The translations under genes and the position numbers were made by a program. 64,000 nucleotides of DNA, taken from NCBI GenBank assembly GCA_002280875.1, contig NCEV01000003.1, positions 1-64,000 on the forward strand, written 5' to 3'. The notes beneath the pieces are model-generated. The model worked only from the letters and a program-made list of their open reading frames with translations. It did not search any database and had not been told where the DNA came from. The stretch comes from Caulobacter sp. 32-67-35. GTDB lineage: Bacteria; Pseudomonadota; Alphaproteobacteria; Caulobacterales; Caulobacteraceae. How positions within the stretch are numbered: position 1 is the stretch's first letter; the number at the start of each line of letters is the position of its first letter. This document shows positions 18,440-27,662 of the stretch, piece after piece.

Positions 18440-18901
18440 TCAGCCGAGGAAAACGACGCGGCGTTTTTCCTTGCCGGCCTGGATGCGGGCCAGCAGATCA
18501 CGATACTCGGCCGTACCCTGGACGTCCTTGCGGGAGCCTTCGAAATAGATTGTGTCGTCCATGTGCTTGGTCAGCATGTCGGCCGACCACTTGTGGCCGG
18601 TGAACAGCAGATCGGCAACCTTGCCTGCTACCGGAACGGCGCCCGCCACGGTGTCGATCAGGATGATGGCGAAGATCTGGATCACGATCATCGGCGCGGC
18701 GCGGGCCCGCACGGCGTCGATCATGATCAGGCCGCCGGCGCCCAGGCTGTAGAGCTCGCCGGCCCCCGGGATCCAGGTCAGCAGACCATCGAGGCCGACG
18801 CCCAAAGGTCCGATGCCGACGACATTGTCCGACAGCTTCTTCACCCGCTCGACGTTGTTCCGGATGTTGTGCAGGTCGAGATGCGACTTGGCGAAGATCA
18901 C
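18440..18901 (-). CDS. DUF4112 membrane protein (second copy)
   Basis: 153 residues, of the same family as the next gene: LSDNVVGIGPLGVGLDGLLTWIPGAGELYSLGAGG and AVPVAGKVADLLFTGHKWSA correspond segment by segment. Two membrane helices are predicted, the second being MIVIQIFAIILIDTVAG. The C-terminus is longer and ends in KEKRRVVFLG. The 43-base gap between the two genes suggests a tandem duplication and one transcript. No function is known. Confidence 0.82.
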   Translation of the reverse strand: MIFAKSHLDLHNIRNNVERVKKLSDNVVGIGPLGVGLDGLLTWIPGAGELYSLGAGGLIMIDAVRARAAPMIVIQIFAIILIDTVAGAVPVAGKVADLLFTGHKWSADMLTKHMDDTIYFEGSRKDVQGTAEYRDLLARIQAGKEKRRVVFLG

Positions 18902-19096
18902 CGGAAAGCTCCAGGGGCGAACACTGCGCGCAATCTGCCTTAACCAAAGGCGCGCAGGAAGTGGCAGAACGCCAGATTCCCGCGTGGCGGGAGAATGGCG
19001 CGAGAAAGTCTCGCTTTCCGGGGGAGCCCCTCGCGAACGGCGACGTTTACGCCTAAGTTAAGGACGTTGGCGCGTGTGTCGCACAGGGGTTTATCC

Positions 19097-19414
19097 ATGC
19101 TGATCTCGACCACCCCCTTCATCGAAGGCCGGCCGGTTCAGGACTACAAGGGCGCGATCTACGCCCAGTCGATCCTTGGCGCGAACGTCGTGCTGGATCT
19201 GCTGGCGGCGATCCGCGACTTCGTTGGCGGTCATTCCAAGTCGTATGAGCGCGTGCTGGCACGCGCCCGCGAAGACGCCATGAACAACCTGATCAAGGAG
19301 GCCGAGAAGCTGGGCGCCAACGCCATCCTGGCTGTCGACCTCGACTACAATACCGTGGGGCCGCAGGGCTCGATGATGATGGTCTCGGTCTCCGGGACGG
19401 CTGTGGTCCTCTAG
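19097..19414 (+). CDS. YbjQ/UPF0145 family protein
   Basis: 105 residues. The start at 19097 gives the family N-terminus MLISTTPFIEGRPVQDYKGAI. Other UPF0145 hallmarks are GANVVLDLLAAIRDFVGGHSKSYERVL, AREDAMNNLIKEAEKLGANAI and a final VSVSGTAVVL. These small proteins form pentameric heavy-metal-binding-like folds of unknown role. The stop TAG (19412-19414) shares bases with the stop of the convergent sulfotransferase (CTAG at 19411-19414). Confidence 0.9.
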   Translation: MLISTTPFIEGRPVQDYKGAIYAQSILGANVVLDLLAAIRDFVGGHSKSYERVLARAREDAMNNLIKEAEKLGANAILAVDLDYNTVGPQGSMMMVSVSGTAVVL

Positions 19415-20199
19415 ACGTAGCCGAGAAGCGCCCTCAGTCCGGGTGCGTGAAAGTCCACGACCCGCTTGTGCGTCTCCGACAGCACCTTGGGAATCTCGGC
19501 CGTGAGATTGAGGTTCTCGCTGGCCGTGCGGCTCTCGCGGCGGTCAGCGCCCGCCTCGACGCGGTCGCGCCAGTCGGCGGGCAGGTCCAGGCCGCAGTCA
19601 GCCAAAAGTCGGGCGAAGAAGGCCTCGGCTCGCCTTGAGCCCAGGTCGTTCAGGCTGTCGACGATATCCTCGTAGCGAACGACCACCGCACTGGAGCCCA
19701 TCCACGCAACGGCGTTGAGGGCGAAAATGTCCTTCAGGTCCGGAACCTTGCCGTGCGCGCCCATGATCATCATCATGATCACGTCCTCGGGCGAGACCGC
19801 TCCGCCCTTGATGTGGTTCAGGTTGCCCTGAAACTCGTCGGACAGATAGAAGCGCGCCCGCGCCAGCACCCAGTCATAGGGATCGCGCACCAGCACGATG
19901 TGGCGCACGTCACGCAGGGCGATGGCCGATTCGTCCGAGAACAGCATGTGCCCCCAGCTGATCATCGGCTTGGCGGTCGAAAACGCCTCCGGCCCATACT
20001 GGCGCAGAATGGCGTGCTGGATGTATTCGCGCCGCCAGTGCTGCTCGGGCGCGACGAACATCCGCAGGATATTGCGGATCAGGTGGGTGCCGGCCTTGGG
20101 TACGCTGTTCAGATAGACCGGCGTCGTCAGCGTCGCCCGATCAAAGCGCAGGCCGATCTCGTCCAGGTTGTCGGGTTTGCCCCGAATGATGGCGTTCAC
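19411..20199 (-). CDS. sulfotransferase-domain protein
   Basis: 262 residues. The 5' phosphosulfate-binding loop of PAPS-dependent sulfotransferases is visible as NSVPKAGTHLIRNILRMF (residues about 32-50). The 3'-phosphate region follows as HIVLVRDPYDWVLARARFYLSDE, with a conserved Arg-Asp-Pro triplet. It probably transfers sulfate from PAPS to a carbohydrate or small metabolite, but the acceptor cannot be read from the sequence. No glycan genes adjoin. It ends in a shared CTAG with the ybjQ gene and lies downstream of the TonB receptor terminator in the same direction. Confidence 0.82.
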   Translation of the reverse strand: MNAIIRGKPDNLDEIGLRFDRATLTTPVYLNSVPKAGTHLIRNILRMFVAPEQHWRREYIQHAILRQYGPEAFSTAKPMISWGHMLFSDESAIALRDVRHIVLVRDPYDWVLARARFYLSDEFQGNLNHIKGGAVSPEDVIMMMIMGAHGKVPDLKDIFALNAVAWMGSSAVVVRYEDIVDSLNDLGSRRAEAFFARLLADCGLDLPADWRDRVEAGADRRESRTASENLNLTAEIPKVLSETHKRVVDFHAPGLRALLGYV

Positions 20200-20235
20200 G
20201 CGAGCAGGTTCCCCGACACAGATGGCGATACAGAA

Positions 20236-20261
20236 ACGGCGGCGGGTCGCCCCGCCGCCGT
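20236..20261 (-). terminator. rho-independent terminator of the TonB receptor gene
   Basis: ACGGCGGCGGG (20236-20246) and CCCGCCGCCGT (20251-20261) form an 11-pair stem with a 4-base loop. On the minus strand it is followed by TTTCTG. It lies about 25 bases past the receptor stop. Confidence 0.7.
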
Positions 20262-20286
20262 CATGTTAGTCCAAGAGTCTAAGCGA

Positions 20287-23247
20287 CTAGAAGCGCGCCG
20301 TGATGTTCACGAACAGGCGGCGGCCGAAATAGTCATACTGCGACGCCAGGACCGAGGAACCCACCGTGCTGTAGTTGCCCTGGCCCAGCGACACAGCCGG
20401 GGGCTCCTCGCTGAACACGTTGGCCACACCGCCCAGGATCGACCAGTCGTCGAACTTCTTTTGCAGCGACAGGCTGTGATAGGCGGTGAACTCGGTGTGG
20501 ATCTTGTAGAAGGTCGTGCCGGCGGCGTTCTTGTCGGCATAGTCTTCGGCGTCGGACGCCTTGCCAACCATGTCGATGCCCCAGAAACCGGTCCAGTCGC
20601 CCTTGGTCAGGCGGAAGTTCAACTGGCCGGTCCAGTCGGGATCACCGACAAAGCCGTTCTCGTCGATCGTCGTGCCGGCGAACAGAGCGGTGGTGTCCTC
20701 CAGCTGCCAGGTCGTCTGCAGATCGACCGTCAGCTTGGAGTCCCAGGGAAGCTCCTGGCCATAGCGAACCGTCAGGTCGATGCCGCGGTTGGCCTGCTCG
20801 GCGATGTTGAGATAGTTGTTGGTGACGCTGTTGATCAGGTTCGAGCCCGGGGTGCGGGTGAACAGATTGCACAGCGGATCGGTCGCGAAGGTCAGCGAGC
20901 GATAGCAGCCCGCGACGATCCGCGCGGCGCCCAGGCGCGTGATTTCGTCGTTCACTTCGATCTCGAAGTAGTCGACGGCCACGTTCAGATCCGCAAACGA
21001 CGGCGTCCAGATCACCCCGTAGGTCACGGCCTTGGAGGTCTCTGCCTCAAGAGCGCCCTTGCCGCCGCCGGAGGTGACGGTCGCCGACGAGCCTGCACCC
21101 GTGTGGGTGGACGGAATGCCGTCAGCCGCGCAGTTGTCGGCGACATTCTGCGTGATGTTGCCCTGCGCCAGGTTCTGGCCCCAGCGAATGCAGGGATCGA
21201 CCGTGCGCTGCGAGGCGAAGCTGGTCTCGGCGTTCTTGTATAGCTCGAACAGCGCCGGGGCGCGGAACGACGTGCCCTTCGTAGCGCGGACGCGCAGCGA
21301 CGGGATGATCTGCCAGTTCAGGCCGATCTTGTAGGTGTCGTCCTCGCCATAGCTGTTGATCTTGGTGTGACGGCCAGACAGCGACAGTTCGACATTCTCG
21401 GCGAAGGGCAGGCCCTTCAGCAGCGGGACGCTCAACTCGCCGAAGAACTCGCGCGCCAGGTCATCGCCCTTGGTGATGCCGGCGGTGGAGGCGCCCCACA
21501 CATTGCCCGCCAGGGTGATCGCGCCCGGAACGTCGTTGATCGAGTCCTTGCGATAGTGGAAGCCAAAGGCGGCGCCGACGTCACCGGCCGGCAAAGTGAA
21601 CAGCGTGCCCGAGGTGGAGCCTTCGATGACCAGTTGCTTGTAGGTGGTCTGGCCTTCTTCGTTGTCGAACAGGAAGGCTTCTTCAGCGGCGGTGTACTTG
21701 CCAGCCAGGAAGTCCGGCGTGACCCAGCTGACGTCCACGCACTGCTTGTTGCTGACGGGGGTGACCTGACCCAGGCACGAGCCGGTGCGGAATGCGCCAA
21801 TGTCGACGGCGTCCTGCAGGATCACGTCCTGCGAATAGGTCCCCTTGGAGTGGCTGTACTGGGTGAAGACATCCCAGTCCCAGCCCTTCAGGAAGTCGAT
21901 CTTGCCAAAGTCGCCGCGCAGGCCGCCGACATAGCGCTGGTAGTCGACGCGCTGGCCAGACCGGTTGCGGTTGGTGACCGGGGTCGGCGACAGGATGAAG
22001 TCGCCGGTGAAGCCAGCGCTGAAGGGGTCATAGTCGCCGGTGTAGAAGTAGCTCCAGAACTGGCGGTAGCCGTTGGTCTTGGTGGCGCGGCGGTTCAGCA
22101 GCACTTCGCCATAGGCTTCGATGCTGTCGTTGATGTCGAACGCGCCCTGGGCGTAGACGGTCGAACGCTCGGTGCGCGGCACCAGCGACGAGGCCAGGTT
22201 GAACGGGCTGTTATAGTCCAGCACGCCATTGTCGGCGGCCTGCGGATCATCGCTATAACCAACGGTGTAGAAGCCGGCCGGCATGCCCGGATAGTTGGCC
22301 GCCTGGCCTGGAGGCACCTGCGGGATAAGACCGCCCAGCACGCCATCGTAGTCGTACTGCAGCTTGCCGTCGATGCCGCCGAAGCTGAAGTCATACAGCC
22401 AGATTTGATCGTACAGCAGGTCGCGGCACTGGGCCGAGCCGGTGCGCGGATCGATGGTGTCTTTCCGCTTGCCGCTGGAGTCGGTGATGTATTGACGGCC
22501 ACAGTTGGTGTAGCTGCGCGAGCCGATGGTCTGCTCGGTGGTCTTCGAATAGTCGTACGACATATTGAAGAAGCCGCGATCGAAGGTCTTGCCCCAGTTG
22601 AGGCTGCCACGCATCTGTTCGCCGCCCTTGTCCTGGGGCTGGCTGACGAAGGCGTCGATCTCGAAACCGTCCGTGTCGCGCTTGGTGATGATGTTGACAA
22701 CGCCGGCAACGGCGTCCGAGCCATAGATCGACGAAGCGCCGTCCTTCAGGATGTCGATACGGTCGATCGCGGACACTGGAATGACGTTCAGGTCAACGGC
22801 GGACACGCCGCCGCGCACGCCGGCGGGTCCGGTGCGGCGACCGTTGATCAGCACCAGGGTGCGGTTGGCGCCCAGGCCGCGCAGCGAGATGGTCTCAGCC
22901 CCGGGGCCGCCATCGGTGATGAAGGCGCTGGAGATGGCCGAAGTGACCTGGGGCGAGCCCGAGGCGATCGTCGAGGTCTGCAGCAGGCCGGAGGCGGTCG
23001 AGATGCCCTTCAGTCGGCCCTGTTCGGCGCTGATCACCTGGATCGGGTCAGGGCTGTTGAATTCGCTGCGCTTGATACGCGAGCCGGTGACCACCAGCGC
23101 TTCGACCTCCGTCGCCTCTGCGGCCTGATCGTCGGCGGTGGCCAGGGGCGCGGCCGCCTGGGCCAGCGCCAGCGCCGGCGTCATGACGCCGACAGCCAGG
23201 CCGGCGATTAACGTGGAGGCAAGAAGATGCTTGCGATGGTTGGACAT
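20287..23247 (-). CDS. TonB-dependent outer-membrane receptor
   Basis: 986 residues. It has a signal peptide (MSNHRKHLLASTLIAGLAVG, cleavage near ALAQA). The TonB box region is EALVVTGSRIKR, and the plug domain has PIQVISAEQ, ISLRGLGANRTLVLINGRR and IDRIDILKDGASSIYGSDAVAGVVNIITK. A 22-strand barrel follows and ends in the outer-membrane signature YFGRRLFVNITARF with terminal Phe. It imports a substrate across the outer membrane using TonB energy. The divergent S9 peptidase at 23539 suggests a peptide or peptide-like substrate, since receptors of this IKRSEFNSPDP type often neighbour peptidases. No sigma/FecR signalling extension is seen. Confidence 0.95.
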   Translation of the reverse strand: MSNHRKHLLASTLIAGLAVGVMTPALALAQAAAPLATADDQAAEATEVEALVVTGSRIKRSEFNSPDPIQVISAEQGRLKGISTASGLLQTSTIASGSPQVTSAISSAFITDGGPGAETISLRGLGANRTLVLINGRRTGPAGVRGGVSAVDLNVIPVSAIDRIDILKDGASSIYGSDAVAGVVNIITKRDTDGFEIDAFVSQPQDKGGEQMRGSLNWGKTFDRGFFNMSYDYSKTTEQTIGSRSYTNCGRQYITDSSGKRKDTIDPRTGSAQCRDLLYDQIWLYDFSFGGIDGKLQYDYDGVLGGLIPQVPPGQAANYPGMPAGFYTVGYSDDPQAADNGVLDYNSPFNLASSLVPRTERSTVYAQGAFDINDSIEAYGEVLLNRRATKTNGYRQFWSYFYTGDYDPFSAGFTGDFILSPTPVTNRNRSGQRVDYQRYVGGLRGDFGKIDFLKGWDWDVFTQYSHSKGTYSQDVILQDAVDIGAFRTGSCLGQVTPVSNKQCVDVSWVTPDFLAGKYTAAEEAFLFDNEEGQTTYKQLVIEGSTSGTLFTLPAGDVGAAFGFHYRKDSINDVPGAITLAGNVWGASTAGITKGDDLAREFFGELSVPLLKGLPFAENVELSLSGRHTKINSYGEDDTYKIGLNWQIIPSLRVRATKGTSFRAPALFELYKNAETSFASQRTVDPCIRWGQNLAQGNITQNVADNCAADGIPSTHTGAGSSATVTSGGGKGALEAETSKAVTYGVIWTPSFADLNVAVDYFEIEVNDEITRLGAARIVAGCYRSLTFATDPLCNLFTRTPGSNLINSVTNNYLNIAEQANRGIDLTVRYGQELPWDSKLTVDLQTTWQLEDTTALFAGTTIDENGFVGDPDWTGQLNFRLTKGDWTGFWGIDMVGKASDAEDYADKNAAGTTFYKIHTEFTAYHSLSLQKKFDDWSILGGVANVFSEEPPAVSLGQGNYSTVGSSVLASQYDYFGRRLFVNITARF

Positions 23248-23538
23248 TATAGAAAGACCCCCGTGACTATATTCAACGTAGCAAAATGCGGCAGAACTCG
23301 TCTAAAGCGAGCAAGATTTCACCGTAACGCAGGTGAGCGCGTCCGGAGTTCGCCCGCAACGTCTTCGTCGCATAGCCGACATAATTTCGACACGGTGTGG
23401 CATCCGCGCACGCTGGCGCCTGCCTGATCAGCGTTTGAGCAACAAGGGGACGGGTTGGCCGCGCCAGCCGGCTTGCTATTGTGGCCTCGAACACGCGCAT
23501 CGCCATGCTGCCAATAACGCCTTCTTCTGGAGCCGCCT

Positions 23539-25578
23539 GTGAGATTCGATCCACGCCCGCTTGTCGCGACCGTCGCTCTCCTTCTTGCCCTGCCCCCGGT
23601 CGCCGCGATGGCCGCGCCCCTGCCCGCGAAGGTGTTCGCGGATCCGCCCGCGATCAGCGACGTGCAGATCTCACGTGACGGCCGGCATATCGTGGCCCTG
23701 ACCTCGCCAAATGGTCAAAGCCCGACGATCTCGGTCTGGAAAACCGACGCCCTGGACAAGCCCGTGGCGGTGATCTCGGCCGCCAAGGTCCGCATCCTTG
23801 GCGTCAGCTTTCTCAAGAACGATCGCCTGCTGGTGCGGACGATCCAGACCTTCACCTTCGGCGCCACCAAGGGCCACCTGAGCCGACAGTATGTCTCGGA
23901 CCTCGAAGGCAAGTCCTGGACGACCCTCCTCCCCGACGGCCGCGCCCGATCAGAGACCGAGGCTTTCCTGGCCAAGTTTGACGACGCCAGCGTCATTGAT
24001 TTCCTGCCGGCGGATCCGCGTCACATCGTGGTGGAGGATGCGCGCATCGATACGCGCGGCGACATCCTCAAGCTGGACATCTATTCGGGCCAGACCGAGC
24101 GGCTGATGCGGGGCTCCGATCGCTTTGGCGGCTTCCAGCTGGACCTGAAGGGCGAAATCCGCACGCGTCAGGAACTGGGCTATGACAAGGGCGCGGTCTA
24201 TCTGGCCCAGTGGATCCGCGATCCGTCCAGCGGCGAGTGGTCCGAACATTTCCGCTGGTACGCCAAGGACCGTGAGCCCGTCTCCATCGTCGGGTTCACC
24301 GAAGACCCCAACATCATCTATGTCTCCTCGGCCAAGGGTCGCGACAAGTCGGGCCTCTATGTCTACGACATCAAGGCGCGGCAGATTCTCGAGCCGCTGC
24401 TGGAGCACAGGCTGTTCGACGCCGGCGGCATCGTCACCTCTAGCGCCAAGGCCGACTATGGCCGGGTTCTGGGCTTTTCCTATGCGGGCCCGACCAACAG
24501 CATCTACTGGACGGACGAGACCTTCTCGGCCCTGAACAAGAGCCTGCGCACGGCCCTGGGCGTGAAGACCACACCGATCAACTGGGTGGATCCGGCGACC
24601 GGAACCGCGACGCGCCTGCCGGTGGCCGACGGCGCCGATGCCTCGATCACCGACTGGTCGGAAGACCTCAAGCACTTCATCGTCCAGAAATCAGGACCGG
24701 CCAATCCGGGCGAGTACTACCTGCTCGACTCGTCGGGCGCGCTGAGGCTGCTGGGCAAGGTGCGGCCCGACCTGGACGCCGCCTCGCTGGGCGTCACGCG
24801 CCTGGTGCAGTATCCCGCCCGCGACGGCCTGATGATCCCGGGGTTCCTGACCACGCCCCCCGCCGACCAGTTTGGTCCCGGCCCCTACCCAACCCTGATC
24901 GAGCCGCATGGCGGGCCGTGGTCGCGCGATAATCTGGACTGGGATCCGGCCGGCTGGGTTCAGTACTTCGCCAGCCGCGGCTACGCCGTCCTGCAGCCCC
25001 AGTTCCGGGGCTCCGAAGGCTGGGGCCAGAAGCTGTGGCGCGCCGGCGACGGCGAGTGGGGCCAGAAGATGCAGGACGACAAGGACGACGGCGCCCAGTG
25101 GCTGATCGACCAGAAGATCGCCGCGCCGGACCGTATCGCCATGTTCGGTTATTCCTATGGCGGCTATGCCGCCCTGGCCGCCGCCATCCGGCCCAATGGC
25201 CTCTATCAGTGCGCAATCTCGGGCGCGGGGGCCGGCGACCTGGCCAGCCTGAAGCAGGCGACGTTCGAGAACCGTTTCCAGCGCGAGTTCCAGAACCCGA
25301 CAATCCGGGGCATGGACGCTCTGGAGCGCGCCAAGGAAGCCCAGATCCCGCTGCTGATCTATCATGGGGACCGCGACACGAACGTCGAGGTCAAGCAGTC
25401 ACGCAAGTTCGTCGACGCGCTGAAGGCGGCCGACAAGCCGCATCGTTATCTGGAGATCAAGGACATGGGCCACGGCTTCATCACCATGGAGCCGGCCATG
25501 ATCGAGACCCAGCTGGTCGAGATCGAAAAGTACCTGAACACCGAGTGCGGGCCCGGGGGCATCGGCGCAGGCCGGTGA
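23539..25578 (+). CDS. S9 family prolyl oligopeptidase / acylaminoacyl peptidase, exported
   Basis: 679 residues starting at GTG (23539), which gives a signal peptide MRFDPRPLVATVALLLALPPVAAMA. The N-terminal half is a beta-propeller. The C-terminal alpha/beta hydrolase domain shows PYPTLIEPHGGPWSRDN (oxyanion), nucleophile GYSYGGYAALAAA, acid in IYHGDRDTNVEVKQS and catalytic His in KDMGHGF, the order typical of S9 serine peptidases. It probably trims peptides in the periplasm after uptake by the divergent TonB receptor. The 291-base gap to that receptor holds both promoters; AT-rich stretches occur near 23265-23290 but no clear operator was found. Confidence 0.93.
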   Translation: MRFDPRPLVATVALLLALPPVAAMAAPLPAKVFADPPAISDVQISRDGRHIVALTSPNGQSPTISVWKTDALDKPVAVISAAKVRILGVSFLKNDRLLVRTIQTFTFGATKGHLSRQYVSDLEGKSWTTLLPDGRARSETEAFLAKFDDASVIDFLPADPRHIVVEDARIDTRGDILKLDIYSGQTERLMRGSDRFGGFQLDLKGEIRTRQELGYDKGAVYLAQWIRDPSSGEWSEHFRWYAKDREPVSIVGFTEDPNIIYVSSAKGRDKSGLYVYDIKARQILEPLLEHRLFDAGGIVTSSAKADYGRVLGFSYAGPTNSIYWTDETFSALNKSLRTALGVKTTPINWVDPATGTATRLPVADGADASITDWSEDLKHFIVQKSGPANPGEYYLLDSSGALRLLGKVRPDLDAASLGVTRLVQYPARDGLMIPGFLTTPPADQFGPGPYPTLIEPHGGPWSRDNLDWDPAGWVQYFASRGYAVLQPQFRGSEGWGQKLWRAGDGEWGQKMQDDKDDGAQWLIDQKIAAPDRIAMFGYSYGGYAALAAAIRPNGLYQCAISGAGAGDLASLKQATFENRFQREFQNPTIRGMDALERAKEAQIPLLIYHGDRDTNVEVKQSRKFVDALKAADKPHRYLEIKDMGHGFITMEPAMIETQLVEIEKYLNTECGPGGIGAGR

Positions 25579-25591
25579 CCCCGGAGCGACG

Positions 25592-26293
25592 TCAGGCGTC
25601 GGCGGCCGCGAAGCGCTTGGCCTGAGCTACCCAGGCGTCGCGGTCGGCCCGGCCCTTGAGATTGAGCAGCTGGTCGATGGACTGAAGGTCTTCAGGCGTC
25701 CAGGCGGCGATCTGGCTGAAGCTGGTGACGCCCAGCTCGCCCAGGGACGCGGCCAGCTTGGGGCCGACCCCAACCAGGCGGGTCAGGTCATCGGCCAGGA
25801 TCGTGGCGGTTTCGACCTGGGCCTCGACAGCCTCGATCACCGGCGCCACGGCGGCCTCGGCCATCGGGCTTTCGACGCCAGCCACATCTGTAGGGTCGAG
25901 CGTCTCGGCGAGGGTCGCAACGGTTTCAACCGCCGAATCGCTGGCGACCTCGATCGTCTCGACAACGGCCTCTGCTGCCGCTTCGGCGACGATCATGGCC
26001 GGCTCAACCACGGCTTCGACGGCGGCCTCAACGGTATCGACCACCTGAGCGGCCAGGGTTTCGGGAGCCGGGATCGGCGTCGCCACGGGCTCGGGGGCCA
26101 GGGCGATCATGGCTTCCAGATTGACGGCCTCGCGCCAGCGCGACGCCCACCACCACCAGGTTGCGCCCGCAGCGGCCGCGCCGCCGAACATCAGCCAAAG
26201 GGGCGAGGCGGCGCCCAGCATCAGATGCGGGGCCGTTTCGGGATCAACCCGTTCGACCTTGAAAGCGGGAAAGAGAGACTGGGTAGAAACCAT
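25592..26293 (-). CDS. membrane-anchored protein with C-terminal helix-hairpin-helix domain
   Basis: 233 residues from the ATG at 26293 (an in-frame ATG at 26326 is possible). The order is a short N-terminus, one membrane helix (SPLWLMFGGAAAAGATWWWW, about 29-48), a long low-complexity Ala/Val/Glu linker (about 75-165: VEAAVEAVVEPAMIVAEAAA and similar), then a helix-hairpin-helix module LTRLVGVGPKLAASLGELGV...TPEDLQSIDQLLNLKGRADRDAWVAQAKRFA. That module resembles the DUF4332/HHH domain found appended to many alphaproteobacterial proteins. The function is unknown; the linker looks like a spacer through the cell envelope. Confidence 0.78.
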   Translation of the reverse strand: MVSTQSLFPAFKVERVDPETAPHLMLGAASPLWLMFGGAAAAGATWWWWASRWREAVNLEAMIALAPEPVATPIPAPETLAAQVVDTVEAAVEAVVEPAMIVAEAAAEAVVETIEVASDSAVETVATLAETLDPTDVAGVESPMAEAAVAPVIEAVEAQVETATILADDLTRLVGVGPKLAASLGELGVTSFSQIAAWTPEDLQSIDQLLNLKGRADRDAWVAQAKRFAAADA

Positions 26294-26339
26294 GGCGAGC
26301 GCTCCGGCAAACCGCGATTTGTGCATCGCAGCATAACAC

Positions 26340-26368
26340 AGATTTTTCGTTCGCAACTGCAAAAATCT
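26340..26368 (-). terminator. AT-rich inverted repeat, probable terminator after chrA
   Basis: AGATTTTT (26340-26347) and AAAAATCT (26361-26368) are perfect 8-base arms around 13 bases. It lies just past the chromate transporter stop and before the HHH protein start. An A/T-only stem is unusual in this GC-rich sequence, so it could also be an operator for the HHH gene. Confidence 0.45.
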
Positions 26369-26378
26369 TGCCCCTAGG

Positions 26379-27662
26379 TCAACTTAGACCGAAGGCCCTC
26401 AAAGCCAGTGCCGCCGCCACCAGCACCGTCACCAGGGCCAGCACCGGCAGACGCAAGGCGAAGGTGAGGCCCAGCGCCAGCGTCGTCAGGCCCAGGGCTG
26501 TCGCATCAAGACTGGCCGGATCAGGAAGGGTGAACCTCATCGCCCCCCAGACCTGCGTCGCGCCGGTGCGAAACAGCAGGTGGGTCGCAAACCAGACCGC
26601 CAGTTGCGCGATGACGCCGACGGCGGCCGCCGACACCATCGACAGGGCCCGGGCCGGCCGGGGACGGGCGCGCAGGCGCTCTACAAACGGCCCGCCCGCG
26701 AAGATCCACAGGAACGACGGCGCAAAGGTCGCCCACGCCGCCATCAGGCCTCCGGCCAGGCCGGCGACCCAGGCCCACTCCGGCGAGGCCGCCTGATAGG
26801 CACCGACGAACCCGACGAAGACAAAGACCAGCACCAGCGGTCCGGGCGTTGTCTCGGCCAGGCCAAGGCCGTCCAGCATCTGCCCCGGCGTGAGCCAGCC
26901 CAGGGCCGAGGCCGCCTGTCCCAGATAGGCCAGGGCCGCATAGGCGCCGCCGAAGCTGACCACCGCCAGGCCGCTGAAGATCGCGCCCATGCGGGCCACG
27001 ACGGAGTCGGGGGCGATGGCCAGGGCCGCCGTAACGGGCGCCAGCCAGATCGCCAGCCAGAGCATGACGGTCGGCAGCGTCGCACGACGTCCGCCTGCCG
27101 CTTCCGGCGCACCCTCGACGACCGCGCCGCCGCCCAGCGCCCACCCAAGGGCTCCCGCCGCCAGGATCAGCAGGGGAAACGGCGCCAGCGTGAAGCTCAT
27201 CAGGGCGAAGGCGGCCACAGCCACCGTCATCCCGGCCCTGTCGCGGATCGTACGGCGGCCGATACGCAGCAGCGCCTGGAGCACCAGGGCCACGACGGCG
27301 GCCTTCAGGCCCAGCAGCACAGGGCCAGCCCATTCGGATCGTCCGTAGGCGACATACAGCGCCGAAAGCGCCAGCATGATCGCCAGGCCCGGCAAGACAA
27401 ACAGCAGGCCCGCCGCCAGGCCGCCGCGCACGCCATGCAGACGCCAGCCCAGCCAGACGGCCAGTTGCTGGGCCTCGGGCCCCGGCAGCAGCATGCAGAA
27501 GCTCAGGGCATGGGTGAAGCGAGCCTCGTCGACCCAGCCGTTTTCCTCAACGATGGTCTTGTGGAGCAGGGCGATCTGCCCGGCCGGCCCGCCAAAGCCC
27601 AGGCAGCCGATCTTCAGCCAGACCAGCAGGGCCTCGGCAAAGCTGGGCGGGGCCTTGGTCAC
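26379..27662 (-). CDS. chrA: chromate efflux transporter, CHR family
   Basis: 427 residues in two homologous halves, about 10-12 membrane helices. The start is GTG at 27662, overlapping the rlmJ stop as GTGA. Both halves carry CHR motifs: FAEALLVWLKIGCLGFGGPAGQIALLHKTIVEENGWVDEARF and LPGPEAQQLAVWLGW in the first, and AIFSGLAVVSFGGAYAALAYL, MLDGLGLAETTPGPLVLVFVFVGF in the second. The family exports chromate or sulfate-like anions by proton antiport. Coupling to an rRNA methylase and a WYL regulator is not an obvious chromate operon, so the native substrate is uncertain. Confidence 0.9.
   Translation of the reverse strand: MTKAPPSFAEALLVWLKIGCLGFGGPAGQIALLHKTIVEENGWVDEARFTHALSFCMLLPGPEAQQLAVWLGWRLHGVRGGLAAGLLFVLPGLAIMLALSALYVAYGRSEWAGPVLLGLKAAVVALVLQALLRIGRRTIRDRAGMTVAVAAFALMSFTLAPFPLLILAAGALGWALGGGAVVEGAPEAAGGRRATLPTVMLWLAIWLAPVTAALAIAPDSVVARMGAIFSGLAVVSFGGAYAALAYLGQAASALGWLTPGQMLDGLGLAETTPGPLVLVFVFVGFVGAYQAASPEWAWVAGLAGGLMAAWATFAPSFLWIFAGGPFVERLRARPRPARALSMVSAAAVGVIAQLAVWFATHLLFRTGATQVWGAMRFTLPDPASLDATALGLTTLALGLTFALRLPVLALVTVLVAAALALRAFGLS

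Noticed and set aside
19753..23211. Two long plus-strand open frames opposite the sulfotransferase and TonB receptor
   Set aside because: They mirror conserved minus-strand genes; the translated text is Arg/Gly/Asp-rich without domains.
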